This document shows, in pieces, positions 35,978 through 46,904 of a DNA stretch of 64,000 nucleotides. The notes beneath the pieces are model-generated. The model made no database searches, was not told the DNA's origin, and worked only from the letters and a program-made list of their open reading frames with translations. The stretch comes from Streptococcus lutetiensis (GTDB lineage Bacteria > Bacillota > Bacilli > Lactobacillales > Streptococcaceae): positions 558,001-622,000 of the forward strand of contig NZ_LS483403.1 of NCBI RefSeq assembly GCF_900475675.1, read 5' to 3'. Each line of letters starts with the position of its first letter. Positions within the stretch are counted from its first letter, which is position 1. The translations under genes and the position numbers were made by a program.

Positions 35978-36134
35978 CTGACCAATATTTTTAATAAAGT
36001 CCATCAATTTGTTGCACTTGCCATAAAGTAGACATTTGAAACAGGTTTAAGCTTGATTTTGAAGGTTTTTGACTAAAAAAGTTTGAAAAATAAAAGTATT
36101 AGTTTCTGCTTATAATATTAAAACACGAAAAAAT
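35978..36134. other. Short intergenic stretch before the insertion sequence
   Basis: About 157 AT-rich bases between the broken regulator and the IS. I see no gene, terminator or clear promoter here. Confidence 0.5.
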
Positions 36135-36147
36135 ATGACAAAATCTT
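36135..36147 (+). repeat. Left flanking direct repeat of the IS30-family element
   Basis: ATGACAAAATCTT, identical to 37220-37232, directly outside the left inverted repeat. Length is unusual for an IS30 target duplication. Confidence 0.75.
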
Positions 36148-37219
36148 GCCAAATTTCAAGTTCAAATTAGCCAGCCTGTAAAAACTCTTTAGGAGATTTA
36201 TAATTGAATAGTTTCTTTGGATAATTGTTAATCCAGTTTTCAATAAATGCGACTTGTTGTTGAGTCGCATTTTTGCTTCCCTTAGGTAACCAACGCCGGA
36301 TGAGTCTATTATGATTCTCATTAGTACCACGCTCCCAAGAATAATACGGGTGGGCATAATAGATATGAGTAGGGTCAAAAACTTCTGCTAAACGACTGAA
36401 CTCAGCCCCGTTATCAGCTGTGATAGAGTTCATTTGATAATCCTTGAGGATTGCTTTCAGAGCTTGATTGACTGAAACCGCAGACTTATCGGGAATGAGT
36501 CGAATGATTTGATAACGACTCTTTCTATCGGTTAGAGTCAACAGACACTCGTTTTTTGCCCGTGTTTGAATAACCGTATCAATTTCAAAATCACCGATAT
36601 TCTCACGCTTATTAATGCTTTCTGGTCGTTCCTCAATAGACTTTCCAGCTGGCTTAAAATTGGGACTAGCATGCTTTTTCTTAGCTTTCTCTTGTCGAGG
36701 ATAAAGCATATCAGCCTTGGTCAATCCTAAGTGTCCATGATGAATCCAGTAGTAAATGGTGGAGATGGGAACAGGTATCCCTTTTGACTTTACCATCATC
36801 TCGGGAGAGTATTTCTGTTCGATGTAGTGAGTTATCTTTTCTTTGAGTCCCTTGGTTAGGGAGGCTTGTTTAACAGAACGTTTGCGATTGTTTTGATAGG
36901 CTTTTTGAGCAAAATCAGCTGAGTAGATCACTTCAAATTTTCCTTTACGCACTTGTTGTCTAACCTGACCACGTTTGACTTCGTTGTGAATGGTTTGAGG
37001 AGCTTTAGCTAATCTCCTAGCGATTTCACGATTTGAGAGCCCTTCTTGAGGCCAATGTTCAATCATTCTACGTTCAGTTAGTGTTAAATGTTTACTTTTT
37101 AGTGTATAATAGGTTTGCATCTCAGAGTCTTTCTAATTGTTGTTGTGGTGATTACAATTATATCTCTCTGAGATGTTTTTTGATACCCTTAGGTGGCTAA
37201 CTTCATTTTAGAACTTTCC
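36148..37219 (-). mobile_element. IS30-family insertion sequence
   Basis: An element of about 1072 bases bounded by imperfect inverted repeats of about 26 bases. The left is GCCAAATTTCAAGTTCAAAT followed by TAGCCA; the right, read inward, is GGAAAGTTCTAAAATGAAGT followed by TAGCCA (17 of 26 identical). It has one transposase gene on the minus strand. Direct repeats of 13 bases flank it. Confidence 0.85.
36167..37120 (-). CDS. IS30-family transposase
   Basis: A transposase of 317 residues, intact from start to stop. The N-terminal HTH region (LTLTERRMIEHWPQEGLSN, then REIARRLAKAPQTIHNEVKR) is the typical IS30 DNA-binding domain. The DDE core shows FEIDTVI (first Asp), SITADNGAEF (second Asp) and GTNENHNRLIRRWLPKG (Glu), so it looks catalytically complete. 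It occupies nearly the whole element. I would compare it with IS1239-like elements of streptococci, but the name cannot be fixed from sequence alone. Confidence 0.95.
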   Translation of the reverse strand: MQTYYTLKSKHLTLTERRMIEHWPQEGLSNREIARRLAKAPQTIHNEVKRGQVRQQVRKGKFEVIYSADFAQKAYQNNRKRSVKQASLTKGLKEKITHYIEQKYSPEMMVKSKGIPVPISTIYYWIHHGHLGLTKADMLYPRQEKAKKKHASPNFKPAGKSIEERPESINKRENIGDFEIDTVIQTRAKNECLLTLTDRKSRYQIIRLIPDKSAVSVNQALKAILKDYQMNSITADNGAEFSRLAEVFDPTHIYYAHPYYSWERGTNENHNRLIRRWLPKGSKNATQQQVAFIENWINNYPKKLFNYKSPKEFLQAG

Positions 37220-37232
37220 ATGACAAAATCTT
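37220..37232 (+). repeat. Right flanking direct repeat of the IS30-family element
   Basis: ATGACAAAATCTT, identical to 36135-36147, immediately after the right inverted repeat. Confidence 0.75.
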
Positions 37233-37264
37233 AACAAAATGTCAAAATATTCACCATAATCAAT

Positions 37265-37293
37265 TTGTCAAATGTCATAATCTATGATAAAAT
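37265..37293 (+). promoter_or_regulatory. Promoter of murA (first copy)
   Basis: TTGTCA (37265-37270), a 17-base spacer and TAAAAT (37288-37293). It lies downstream of the insertion sequence, so the insertion leaves the gene's own promoter intact. Confidence 0.78.
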
Positions 37294-37328
37294 GAAAAGG
37301 TTGAATTCTAGCAGAAAGTTTTGAATGT

Positions 37329-38588
37329 ATGCGTAAAATTGTTATTAATGGTGGCAAACCTTTAAAGGGAGAGGTTGCTATTTCAGGTGCTAAGAATAGT
37401 GTTGTGGCTTTGATTCCAGCAGCTATTCTATCTGATGATATTGTTATTTTGGATGGAGTTCCTGCCATTTCCGATGTTGATAGTTTGATTGAGATTATGG
37501 AAGTGATGGGAGCTAAGATTAAGCGAGAAGGCGAAACGCTCGAAATCGATCCACGTGGTGTTAAAAATAAACCAATGCCATATGGAAAAATCAATAGCTT
37601 GCGTGCTTCTTATTATTTCTATGGTAGTTTACTTAGCCGATTTGGTGAAGCAACAGTAGGTCTTCCAGGTGGTTGCGACCTTGGTCCTCGTCCAATTGAC
37701 CTTCACTTGAAAGCTTTTGAAGCTATGGGAGCTCAAGTATCTTATGAAGGCGAAGCAATGCGTCTTGCAACAGATGAAGAACCAATTCATGGAGCTCATA
37801 TCTATATGGATACTGTTAGTGTTGGTGCAACAATCAACACAATACTTGCTGCGACAAAAGCTAAAGGTCGTACTATCATCGAAAATGCCGCTCGTGAACC
37901 AGAAATCATTGATGTTGCGACATTGTTGAACAATATGGGAGCTCATGTCCGTGGTGCAGGTACTGACGTTATCACTATTGAAGGGGTTGAAAGTCTTCAT
38001 GGAACACATCACCAAGTCATTCCTGACCGTATTGAAGCAGGTACTTATATTGCTATGGCAGCAGCAATTGGTGAAGGGGTTCGTATCACTAACGTCCTTT
38101 ATGAACACTTAGAGAGTTATATTGTAAAACTCGAAGAAATGGGTGTTCGTATGACGGTCGAAGAAGATGCTATTTTTGTTGAAAAACAATCAACTCTAAA
38201 AGCTGTTTCAGTTAAAACATCACCATATCCTGGTTTTGCGACTGATTTGCAACAACCTATCACACCGTTATTGTTGATAGCAGAGGGTCGTGGTACGATT
38301 TTGGATACTATCTATGAAAAACGTACTAACCACATCGCTGAATTGGTGAGAATGGGTGCGGATATTTCAATTGTTGGCGGACGTATTGCTTATCAAGGAC
38401 CTAATAAATTGACAGGAGCACCTGTTAAAGCATCAGACTTGCGTGCTGGTGCAGCTCTTGTGACAGCCGGTCTGATGGCAGATGGTCAAACAGAAATTAC
38501 CAACGTTGAATTTATTTTACGTGGTTACTCAAATATTATCGAAAAATTGACAGCCTTAGGTGCTGATATTAAATTAATCGAAGAATAA
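37329..38588 (+). CDS. murA: UDP-N-acetylglucosamine 1-carboxyvinyltransferase (MurA paralogue 1)
   Basis: Transfers enolpyruvate from PEP to UDP-GlcNAc, the first committed step of peptidoglycan synthesis. The 419 residues form two EPSP-synthase-like domains. The substrate lysine is in [16 protein letters not shown] (Lys22) and the catalytic, fosfomycin-targeted cysteine is in [16 protein letters not shown] second murA lies at 53655-54929 in this window; two copies are normal in low-GC Gram-positives. No strong ribosome site is visible before ATG 37329, and the mRNA leader is about 30 bases. Confidence 0.95.
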   Translation: MRKIVINGGKPLKGEVAISGAKNSVVALIPAAILSDDIVILDGVPAISDVDSLIEIMEVMGAKIKREGETLEIDPRGVKNKPMPYGKINSLRASYYFYGSLLSRFGEATVGLPGGCDLGPRPIDLHLKAFEAMGAQVSYEGEAMRLATDEEPIHGAHIYMDTVSVGATINTILAATKAKGRTIIENAAREPEIIDVATLLNNMGAHVRGAGTDVITIEGVESLHGTHHQVIPDRIEAGTYIAMAAAIGEGVRITNVLYEHLESYIVKLEEMGVRMTVEEDAIFVEKQSTLKAVSVKTSPYPGFATDLQQPITPLLLIAEGRGTILDTIYEKRTNHIAELVRMGADISIVGGRIAYQGPNKLTGAPVKASDLRAGAALVTAGLMADGQTEITNVEFILRGYSNIIEKLTALGADIKLIEE

Positions 38589-38663
38589 AAGGAGCCTTAG
38601 GTCTTCTTTTTTTGTTTGAATTCTGCTAAACCAAATATTAAAGTCATGTGTTATAATAAGGTC

Positions 38664-39218
38664 ATGGATATTTGGACGCGTTTGGGACGTTATGCCTCTT
38701 TTGAAACAGAACGCATGTATTTACGTCCTTTTACATATAAGGATAGTCAGGATTTTTTTGAGATTTGTAGCAATCCTGATAATCTTCGTTTTATTTTTCC
38801 AAGTTGTGCGACGCGTGAGGAGAGTGATTTTGTCATGGTTTATTATTTTATGAAGGAACCGCTTGGTGTTTGGGCGATTGAAGACAAAAAAACTCATAAA
38901 ATGATTGGCTGTATTCGTTTTGAAAAACTTGACCCTAGTCGTATGACAGCAGAAATTGGTTATTTTATGAACCAAGCTTTCTGGGGCGAGGGGTTAATGA
39001 CAGAGTGCTTAAAAACACTTGCTTTTTTGAATTTTCAAGAGTTAGGCTTGCAAAATTTGCATGTGATTGCTCATGCAGAAAATATAGCCAGTCAACGAGT
39101 AGCACAAAAATCAGGTTTTCGTTTGAAGCGTCAATTCAAGGGAAGTGACCGCTATAGCCGAAAAATGCGCGATTATGTTGATTATCAGTTGAGTAAAGGT
39201 GACTATCATTATGAGTAA
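38664..39218 (+). CDS. GNAT-family acetyltransferase (RimJ/RimL-like)
   Basis: A protein of 184 residues with the RimJ/RimL-type GNAT fold: N-terminal FETERMYLRPFTYKDSQDFF, the middle MTAEIGYFMNQAFWGEGLM with the acetyl-CoA pyrophosphate loop region, and the C-terminal VAQKSGFRL. The substrate is unknown; N-terminal protein acetylation is typical of relatives. I chose ATG 38664, since TATAAT (38652-38657) ends 6 bases before it. The longer in-frame start at 38616 would lie upstream of this promoter. The mRNA is probably leaderless. It overlaps the next gene by eight bases. Confidence 0.82.
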   Translation: MDIWTRLGRYASFETERMYLRPFTYKDSQDFFEICSNPDNLRFIFPSCATREESDFVMVYYFMKEPLGVWAIEDKKTHKMIGCIRFEKLDPSRMTAEIGYFMNQAFWGEGLMTECLKTLAFLNFQELGLQNLHVIAHAENIASQRVAQKSGFRLKRQFKGSDRYSRKMRDYVDYQLSKGDYHYE

Positions 39219-40494
39219 ACATCAGAAAATATTAGAGTATCTGGAGAATTTAGCGGTTGGTAAGCGCGTGAGTGTGCGTAGTATTTCTAATCACTTAAAT
39301 GTTAGTGATGGGACTGCTTATCGTGCCATTAAAGAGGCTGAAAATCGTGGCATTGTTGAGACAAGACCTCGAAGCGGAACGGTTCGTATTGAAAAGAAAC
39401 CTGCCGTGCGCATTGAGCGATTAACTTATTCAGAAATTGCTCGTATTAGTGATTCAGAGGTTTTGGCAGGAAAGGCTGGGCTTAGTCGTGAGTTTAGTAA
39501 GTTTTCGATTGGTGCTATGACACAAGAAAATATCTTGCGTTATCTGGTTAAGGGTGGGCTTTTGATTGTTGGGGACCGTGAAAACATCCAATTGCTTGCG
39601 CTTGAAAAACATAATGCCATTTTGGTGACTGGAGGATTTTCTGTCTCAGAAGCCGTTATTCGTCTAGCTGATGAGCTTGGCATTCCTGTCATGGTGACTA
39701 ATTACGATACGTTTACGGTTGCCACGATGATTAACCATGCTTTGTCTAATTTACGTATTAAGACAGATTTGACAACAGTTGAGCAAGTTTATCAAGTCAA
39801 AGCAGAATACGGATTTTTGCACGAAGGTGACACCGTGCGTGATTTTAACACCTTGATTAAGCAAACCAAGAATGTTCGTTTCCCGGTTGTTAATAGTAAG
39901 AATCTTGTTGTCGGTGTTATCAGTATGTTTGACGTTGTTGATAAGGAAAATAACGTTGATATCAAGAGTATCATGTCTCGCAATTTGATTGTCGCTAAAC
40001 CGCAAGCAAGTCTGGCTAATATTAGTCAAAAAATGATTTTTGAAGACCTTAATATGCTTCCAGTTGTAGCAGAAGATTTGACTTTACTTGGAGTGATTAC
40101 ACGACGTCAGGCTGTCGAGAATTTACAGAACCTACAGCATTCAAGTCCTTACACTTACAGTGATCAGATGCTGTCTAATTTGAAGCAAGAAGATGGTGTT
40201 TACCAATTCATCGTTGAACCAGCGATGATTGACCATGCAGGAAATTTTGCGCAAGGCGTTCTGACTGAATTTATCAAAGAAATTAGTGTTCGAGTCTTAA
40301 CGAAAAAACACCAAAAGAATATTATTATTGAACAATTGATGCTTTATTTCTTGCAAGCTGTTCAGATTGATGATCGTTTGGTGATTCAACCAAGGATTAT
40401 TACAGAAAAACGTCGTAGCTCGGTGATTGATTTTGAAATTCTTTTAGATGATCAAATTGTCGCCAAAGCTTTGGTAACGACAAAAATAAATTAA
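39211..40494 (+). CDS. spxR: HTH-DRTGG-CBS-hot-dog regulatory protein (YtoI/SpxR type)
   Basis: A multi-domain regulator of 427 residues: an N-terminal winged HTH (about 1-60, ISNHLNVSDGTAYRAIKEAENRG), a DRTGG domain (about 70-185), two CBS domains (about 190-310, with VVGVISMFDVV and LLGVITRRQAV) and a C-terminal hot-dog/MaoC-like acyl-CoA-binding domain. Relatives are B. subtilis YtoI and pneumococcal SpxR, which controls pyruvate oxidase expression. Its ligand is probably an adenine nucleotide or CoA derivative. I chose ATG 39211, inside the end of the acetyltransferase gene, behind AAAGG. Confidence 0.85.
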   Translation: MSKHQKILEYLENLAVGKRVSVRSISNHLNVSDGTAYRAIKEAENRGIVETRPRSGTVRIEKKPAVRIERLTYSEIARISDSEVLAGKAGLSREFSKFSIGAMTQENILRYLVKGGLLIVGDRENIQLLALEKHNAILVTGGFSVSEAVIRLADELGIPVMVTNYDTFTVATMINHALSNLRIKTDLTTVEQVYQVKAEYGFLHEGDTVRDFNTLIKQTKNVRFPVVNSKNLVVGVISMFDVVDKENNVDIKSIMSRNLIVAKPQASLANISQKMIFEDLNMLPVVAEDLTLLGVITRRQAVENLQNLQHSSPYTYSDQMLSNLKQEDGVYQFIVEPAMIDHAGNFAQGVLTEFIKEISVRVLTKKHQKNIIIEQLMLYFLQAVQIDDRLVIQPRIITEKRRSSVIDFEILLDDQIVAKALVTTKIN

Positions 40495-40606
40495 TTTTTT
40501 CTATCAAAAAGTGACTAAAACGTTACCTTTTTGACAGTTTAGTGACTATCAGTGTATAATTAAGAGTACTGATTCTTTTTAGAGTTTATTATAGGAGATA
40601 GATAAT

Positions 40607-41467
40607 ATGATTACATTAAAATCAGCTCGTGAAATCGAAGCAATGGATCGCGCAGGAGATTTCCTTGCTTCTATCCACATCGGTTTACGTGATGTTATTA
40701 AACCGGGTGTTGACATGTGGGAAGTTGAAGAATATGTTCGTCGCCGTTGTAAAGAAGAAAATGTTCTTCCGCTTCAAATTGGTGTTGATGGTTCAATCAT
40801 GGATTACCCATATGCTACATGTTGTGGTCTTAACGATGAAGTGGCTCACGCTTTTCCACGTCACTACATCCTAAAAGAAGGCGATTTGCTTAAAGTTGAT
40901 ATGGTTATGAGTGAACCACTTGATAAGTCAGTGGTTGACGTATCAAAACTAAACTTTGATAACGTTGAACAAGTTAAAAAACACACGCAATCATATTCTG
41001 GTGGCGTGGCTGACTCATGCTGGGCATATGCGGTTGGTGAGGTTTCACAAGAAGTTAAAGATCTTATGGACGTCACAAAAGAATGCCTTTATATCGGTAT
41101 TGAAAAAGCAGTCGTTGGAAACCGTATTGGTGATATCGGTGCCGCTATTCAAGAATATGCTGAAAGCCGAGGATATGGAGTTGTTCGTGATTTAGTAGGT
41201 CACGGTGTTGGTCCTACAATGCACGAAGAACCAATGGTCCCTCACTATGGTAAGGCTGGTCGTGGACTTCGTTTGCGCGAAGGAATGGTATTGACTGTTG
41301 AACCAATGATTAATACAGGAACATGGGAAATCGATACTGACATGAAAACTGGCTGGGCTCACAAAACTCTTGATGGTGGGCTATCATGTCAATACGAACA
41401 CCAATTTGTTATCACAAAAGACGGTCCTGTTATTCTAACAAGCCAAGGAGAAGAAAGAACTTACTAA
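40607..41467 (+). CDS. map: Methionine aminopeptidase, type I
   Basis: Removes the initiator methionine from nascent proteins. At 286 residues it carries the GHGVGPTMHEEP signature, metal ligands in the pita-bread fold, and EGMVLTVEPMI. An insert between about residues 103 and 130 (around KLNFDNVEQVKKHTQSYSG) is typical of streptococcal enzymes, which are longer than E. coli MetAP. TAGGAGA lies before the ATG, and a separate promoter (TTGACA, 40530-40535, and TATAAT, 40555-40560) precedes it. The next gene starts 1 base after its stop. Confidence 0.96.
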   Translation: MITLKSAREIEAMDRAGDFLASIHIGLRDVIKPGVDMWEVEEYVRRRCKEENVLPLQIGVDGSIMDYPYATCCGLNDEVAHAFPRHYILKEGDLLKVDMVMSEPLDKSVVDVSKLNFDNVEQVKKHTQSYSGGVADSCWAYAVGEVSQEVKDLMDVTKECLYIGIEKAVVGNRIGDIGAAIQEYAESRGYGVVRDLVGHGVGPTMHEEPMVPHYGKAGRGLRLREGMVLTVEPMINTGTWEIDTDMKTGWAHKTLDGGLSCQYEHQFVITKDGPVILTSQGEERTY

Positions 41468-41468
41468 G

Positions 41469-42389
41469 ATGAAGCGAAAGCAATTCTTAGATAAATTATG
41501 GTCTAAATTAGAGTGGCAACCGCTGCAAGTTTATTTAAAACATTATCGCAGTGCTGAGATTGATTTATCAGCAATTGCCGTTGCTTATTATTTACTGCTA
41601 ACAGCCTTTCCGCTGATTGTTATCGCAGCTAATATTTTCCCTTATCTGAACATTGATGTTAATATTTTGTTGGCATTTATGAAGAAAAATTTGCCGACTA
41701 ACCTCTATCCGTCAGTATCGGCTATTACGATTGATATTTTTTCAGAACCTTCAGGTAGTATTTTGGGAGTTGCCACTTTAACAGCATTTTGGACTATGTC
41801 TAAATCGTTGACCTCTCTTCAAAAAGCAATTAATAAAGCCTATGGCGTAGCGCAACATAGAGATTTTGTGATTGGCCGATTAGTGGGAGTTATTGGAAGT
41901 CTTTTGATTCTTTTCTTACTAACTTTCGTTTTAATCTTTTCGACCTTTTCAAAAGCTGTTTTGCAAGTGATTAATTCATACTATGATTTAAGTGACACGA
42001 TGGCTACTGTAATTTTGAATCTAGCACAGCCAGTGACAGTCTTAACCATTGTTATTGGATTGATGTTACTGTATTTTATTTTACCTAACGTCAAAATTCG
42101 ACGTTTTCGCTACATCTTACCAGGAACCATTTTTACCTCGGTCGTCATTGTGTTCTTGAATAACTTGTTTAGTAGTTATATTCTAAGAACCTTTGAACGA
42201 ATGGTTGACATTAAAACATTTGGATCAGTTGTGATTTTTGTATTAATGTTATGGTTTATCTTTCTTGCCCACATCTTGATTTTAGGAGCGATTTTTAACG
42301 CCACTTATCAAGAACTGCGTCAAGGAAAAATGGAAAGTAGACAAGGCGATTTGTTATCACTTTTAGCACAACGAGGCAAAAAAAAATAA
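41469..42389 (+). CDS. YihY/BrkB family membrane protein
   Basis: A six-helix integral membrane protein of 306 residues (YihY, formerly misnamed ribonuclease BN). Visible features are the early ISAIAVAYYLLLTAFPLI and the repeated hydrophobic segments from about 30 to 275. The C-terminal tail is basic. Function is unproven; possible roles in transport or envelope have been suggested for relatives. It starts one base after map and probably is translated with it. A bidirectional terminator follows. Confidence 0.87.
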   Translation: MKRKQFLDKLWSKLEWQPLQVYLKHYRSAEIDLSAIAVAYYLLLTAFPLIVIAANIFPYLNIDVNILLAFMKKNLPTNLYPSVSAITIDIFSEPSGSILGVATLTAFWTMSKSLTSLQKAINKAYGVAQHRDFVIGRLVGVIGSLLILFLLTFVLIFSTFSKAVLQVINSYYDLSDTMATVILNLAQPVTVLTIVIGLMLLYFILPNVKIRRFRYILPGTIFTSVVIVFLNNLFSSYILRTFERMVDIKTFGSVVIFVLMLWFIFLAHILILGAIFNATYQELRQGKMESRQGDLLSLLAQRGKKK

Positions 42390-42413
42390 CACCTTTGGGT
42401 GTTATTTTTTGTC
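42384..42413. terminator. Bidirectional terminator between the BrkB-like and GtrA-like genes
   Basis: AAATAACACC pairs with GGTGTTATTT around TTTG; A and T runs flank both sides. It overlaps the 3' ends of both converging genes. Confidence 0.87.
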
Positions 42414-42827
42414 TTTAAAGACTAATAATTTGCTAAGGACGTAATTGAAGACGATGATTAATACTTGAGAAAAGAGAGTTTCGATAGCATTGATCATTGA
42501 AATGTTGTCGTTAACAAATTGTCCGATAATGTGCGGAAACTTTGTAACCAAGAAAAATGCCAAAGCTAAATCCAAAATGAGTGTTGACAAACGTGTAATG
42601 GTGAATTTGACCAAACGCTCAAACCAACCTTTACGAACTTGATTAAAAACAAAATAATCATTGGTAAAGAAGGCAAATAAAATGGCAACAATATTAGCAA
42701 TGACAGCTGAGAAAGTTGCTGAGCTAGTCAATGAAAAGATAAGTAAACGTGTCCCCATGTAGACAAGAGTTGTTAGAACACCGAAAAAGAGATACTTAAA
42801 AACTTCGCTTGTGATTAATTTTTTCAT
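42402..42827 (-). CDS. GtrA-family membrane protein
   Basis: A 141-residue protein with four hydrophobic helices and the GtrA-family pattern YLFFGVLTTLVYMGTR, NDYFVFNQV and FNYVLSKLLVFK. GtrA relatives are thought to flip undecaprenyl-linked sugars or cell wall glycan intermediates. No glycosyltransferase gene is next to it, so its partner is unknown. It is convergent with the BrkB-like gene and divergent from queT. Confidence 0.88.
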   Translation of the reverse strand: MKKLITSEVFKYLFFGVLTTLVYMGTRLLIFSLTSSATFSAVIANIVAILFAFFTNDYFVFNQVRKGWFERLVKFTITRLSTLILDLALAFFLVTKFPHIIGQFVNDNISMINAIETLFSQVLIIVFNYVLSKLLVFKDKK

Positions 42828-42888
42828 AGCTCTACTATATCAAATTTTAGAAAAATGTGCTATACTTTTAAGCGTTGTCTTGACGACC

Positions 42889-42962
42889 CTTGGTGCTTAG
42901 TTCCCTTTCACCAAGCATATTACAAACGTTGGAAGCTAGCCTTTCAAACGTCAAAGGAGAAA
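42889..42962 (+). ncRNA. preQ1-II riboswitch (COG4708 type)
   Basis: The leader matches the streptococcal preQ1-II consensus: CTTGGTGCTTAG and CACCAAGCATATTACA, ending in CAAAGGAGA. P2 is CTTGGTG with CACCAAG. A further helix near the 3' end uses ACGTTGGAAG with CTTTCAAACGT, longer than in S. pneumoniae. The ribosome site AAAGGAGA is part of the fold, so preQ1 binding should block queT translation. Confidence 0.9.
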
Positions 42963-42964
42963 AA

Positions 42965-43474
42965 ATGGAAAAATTCACTATGCGTGATTTTGTTCGAGTT
43001 GCCCTTGTTGCAGCACTTTATGTTGTTTTAACAATCACACCGCCTCTAAATGCGATTTCTTACGGTGCTTATCAGTTCCGAGTGTCAGAAATGTTAGTAT
43101 TTTTGGCTTTTTATAATCGTAAATATATTATCGGCTTAACAGCAGGTTGTATGATTGCTAATTTATACAGTTTTGGATTAATTGATGTCTTTGTCGGTGG
43201 CAGCCAGACTTTTGTTTTTTTGACGCTGGGTGTTATGTTGTTTGACCGCTATAAAGATCAATATCTCTTTAATGGTTTATTTAACAAAGCATTCTTTTAT
43301 TTCTCACTATTATTTGCGGCTTCAATGTTTACCATTGCCACCGAGTTACATATTGTTGCCAATGCACCTTTCTTGATGACTTGGTTTACTTCAGCTGTTG
43401 GAGAGCTTGCTTCCCTTCTAATTGGCTCACTTGTCATGGATAAATTAGCGAGTCGTATTAAATTAACGCCTTAA
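42965..43474 (+). CDS. queT: Queuosine precursor ECF transporter substrate-binding subunit QueT
   Basis: Membrane S component of 169 residues from ATG 42965. It has about five or six hydrophobic segments, including RVALVAALYVVLTI, FLAFYNRKYIIGLTAGCMIANLYS and GSQTFVFLTLGVMLF. It is the COG4708/QueT family, taken to import the queuosine precursor preQ1 or a related base; the preQ1-II riboswitch directly upstream supports this. I did not use the in-frame codon at 42890, because that would put the riboswitch inside the gene and the known ribosome site is at 42953-42960. Confidence 0.93.
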   Translation: MEKFTMRDFVRVALVAALYVVLTITPPLNAISYGAYQFRVSEMLVFLAFYNRKYIIGLTAGCMIANLYSFGLIDVFVGGSQTFVFLTLGVMLFDRYKDQYLFNGLFNKAFFYFSLLFAASMFTIATELHIVANAPFLMTWFTSAVGELASLLIGSLVMDKLASRIKLTP

Positions 43475-43545
43475 TAGACATAAAGAATTTCCAAATTGGA
43501 AGTTCTTTTTTCTATATAATATCTTCAAAAAATGATAAGTTTTAA

Positions 43546-45540
<1,995 letters not shown>

Positions 45541-45560
45541 TTTTTTTGAGGTAATATAAT

Positions 45561-46586
45561 ATGGTCAAAAAACAAAAACGAGCACGTTTAATCTATAATC
45601 CGACCTCTGGCCAGGAAATTATGAAGAAAAACGTTGCCGAAGTTCTAGATATTTTAGAAGGCTTTGGTTATGAAACTTCTGCCTTTCAAACAACACCCGA
45701 AGAAAATTCAGCTCGCAATGAAGCTGAGAGAGTCGCAAAGGCTGGGTTCGATTTAGTCATTGCTGCAGGTGGAGATGGAACGATTAATGAGGTTGTTAAC
45801 GGAATTGCTCCGCTAGAAAAACGACCAAAAATGGCAATTATTCCAACAGGTACGACAAATGACTTTGCACGTGCCCTTAAGATTCCTCGTGGAAATCCCG
45901 TTGAAGCTGCAAAAATTATTGGTAAAAACCAACTGATTCACATGGATATTGGACAAGCGTGTGAGGATACTTATTTCATTAATATCGCTGCTGCGGGTTC
46001 ATTTACAGAATTGACTTACAGTGTGCCAAGTCAGTTAAAAACCATGTTTGGTTATTTAGCTTACTTAGCTAAGGGGGTTGAACTCTTACCTGGTATTCGT
46101 ACGGTTCCAGTTCGAATTAAACATGAAAAAGGTGTCTTTGAAGGTGACGTGTCAATGATTTTTGCTGCTATTACTAATTCAGTTGGTGGCTTTGAACAAA
46201 TCGCTCCAGATGCTAAACTTGATGATGGTAAATTCACTCTGATTTTAGTAAAAACAGCTAATTTGATTGAAATTTTACGCTTGATTCGATTAGTTCTTGA
46301 TGGTGGTAAACACATCGGAGATAAGCGTATTGAGTACATCAAGACAGATTTCTTAGAAATTGAACCATTGTCAGATAAGAAAATGATGATTAATTTGGAT
46401 GGAGAATACGGTGGTGATGCTCCAATTGTGCTTCGAAATCTTAAAAATCATATCACTTTCTTTGCTAACACAGATGAAATTTCAGATGATGCCTTGGTTT
46501 GGGATCAAGAAGATTTGGCTTTAGAGGCTATTGCTCAAAAATTTGCTCATGAAGTTGAAGATTTAGATGAGTCAATAGACAAATAA
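45561..46586 (+). CDS. dagK: Diacylglycerol/lipid kinase (DgkB/YegS family)
   Basis: A soluble DagK-catalytic-domain protein of 341 residues. The N-terminal RLIYNPTSGQE and AAGGDGTINEVVNGIAP (nucleotide-binding GGDGT) and the PTGTTNDFARALKIP motif match the B. subtilis DgkB / YegS family, which phosphorylates soluble-enzyme-accessible diacylglycerol in phospholipid and lipoteichoic-acid recycling. The C-terminus after about 300 is acidic. It follows ligA by 20 bases and probably shares its transcript. Confidence 0.9.
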   Translation: MVKKQKRARLIYNPTSGQEIMKKNVAEVLDILEGFGYETSAFQTTPEENSARNEAERVAKAGFDLVIAAGGDGTINEVVNGIAPLEKRPKMAIIPTGTTNDFARALKIPRGNPVEAAKIIGKNQLIHMDIGQACEDTYFINIAAAGSFTELTYSVPSQLKTMFGYLAYLAKGVELLPGIRTVPVRIKHEKGVFEGDVSMIFAAITNSVGGFEQIAPDAKLDDGKFTLILVKTANLIEILRLIRLVLDGGKHIGDKRIEYIKTDFLEIEPLSDKKMMINLDGEYGGDAPIVLRNLKNHITFFANTDEISDDALVWDQEDLALEAIAQKFAHEVEDLDESIDK

Positions 46587-46742
46587 CTCACACTTTAAAT
46601 AGTAGAAAGTGTTTTCAAACTCATATGCAAAATTGACTATGAAAGCAGTTTCTGTACATTATGTCCAAAAATGTATTTTTCAACATCATTTGTATAGAAA
46701 ATCTACCATAAAATGTTAGTAAATAAGGCTCATAAAGCCTAG

Positions 46743-46772
46743 AGGAAAGCGGATTTGACCGTTTTCCTTTTA
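46743..46772 (+). terminator. Terminator of ligA-dagK
   Basis: AGGAAAGCGG (46743-46752) pairs with CCGTTTTCCT (46759-46768) with one G-U pair, then T-rich sequence. It lies 156 bases after the gene; the intervening 46590-46740 region shows nothing recognisable. Confidence 0.78.
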
Positions 46773-46807
46773 TTATTGCTCAAAAACTAAACAAAGGTTA
46801 AGTATAG

Positions 46808-46828
46808 TTTAGGAAAACGTTTCCTAAA
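46808..46828. promoter_or_regulatory. Palindrome with cre-like core upstream of the ATP synthase promoter
   Basis: TTTAGGAAA (46808-46816), ACG and TTTCCTAAA (46820-46828) form perfect 9-base arms. The core resembles a catabolite-response element but lacks the usual TG/CA ends. It sits 12 bases upstream of the -35 box. No protein is assigned. Confidence 0.6.
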
Positions 46829-46840
46829 ACGGTGATTTCG

Positions 46841-46869
46841 TTGACAATTCCTTAAAATAGGACTAAAAT
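46841..46869 (+). promoter_or_regulatory. Promoter of the ATP synthase operon
   Basis: TTGACA (46841-46846), a 17-base spacer and TAAAAT (46864-46869), 35 bases before atpE. Confidence 0.85.
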
Positions 46870-46904
46870 AACGAAGTAAAAAATTTTAAAAGGAGATTCA
46901 TATC

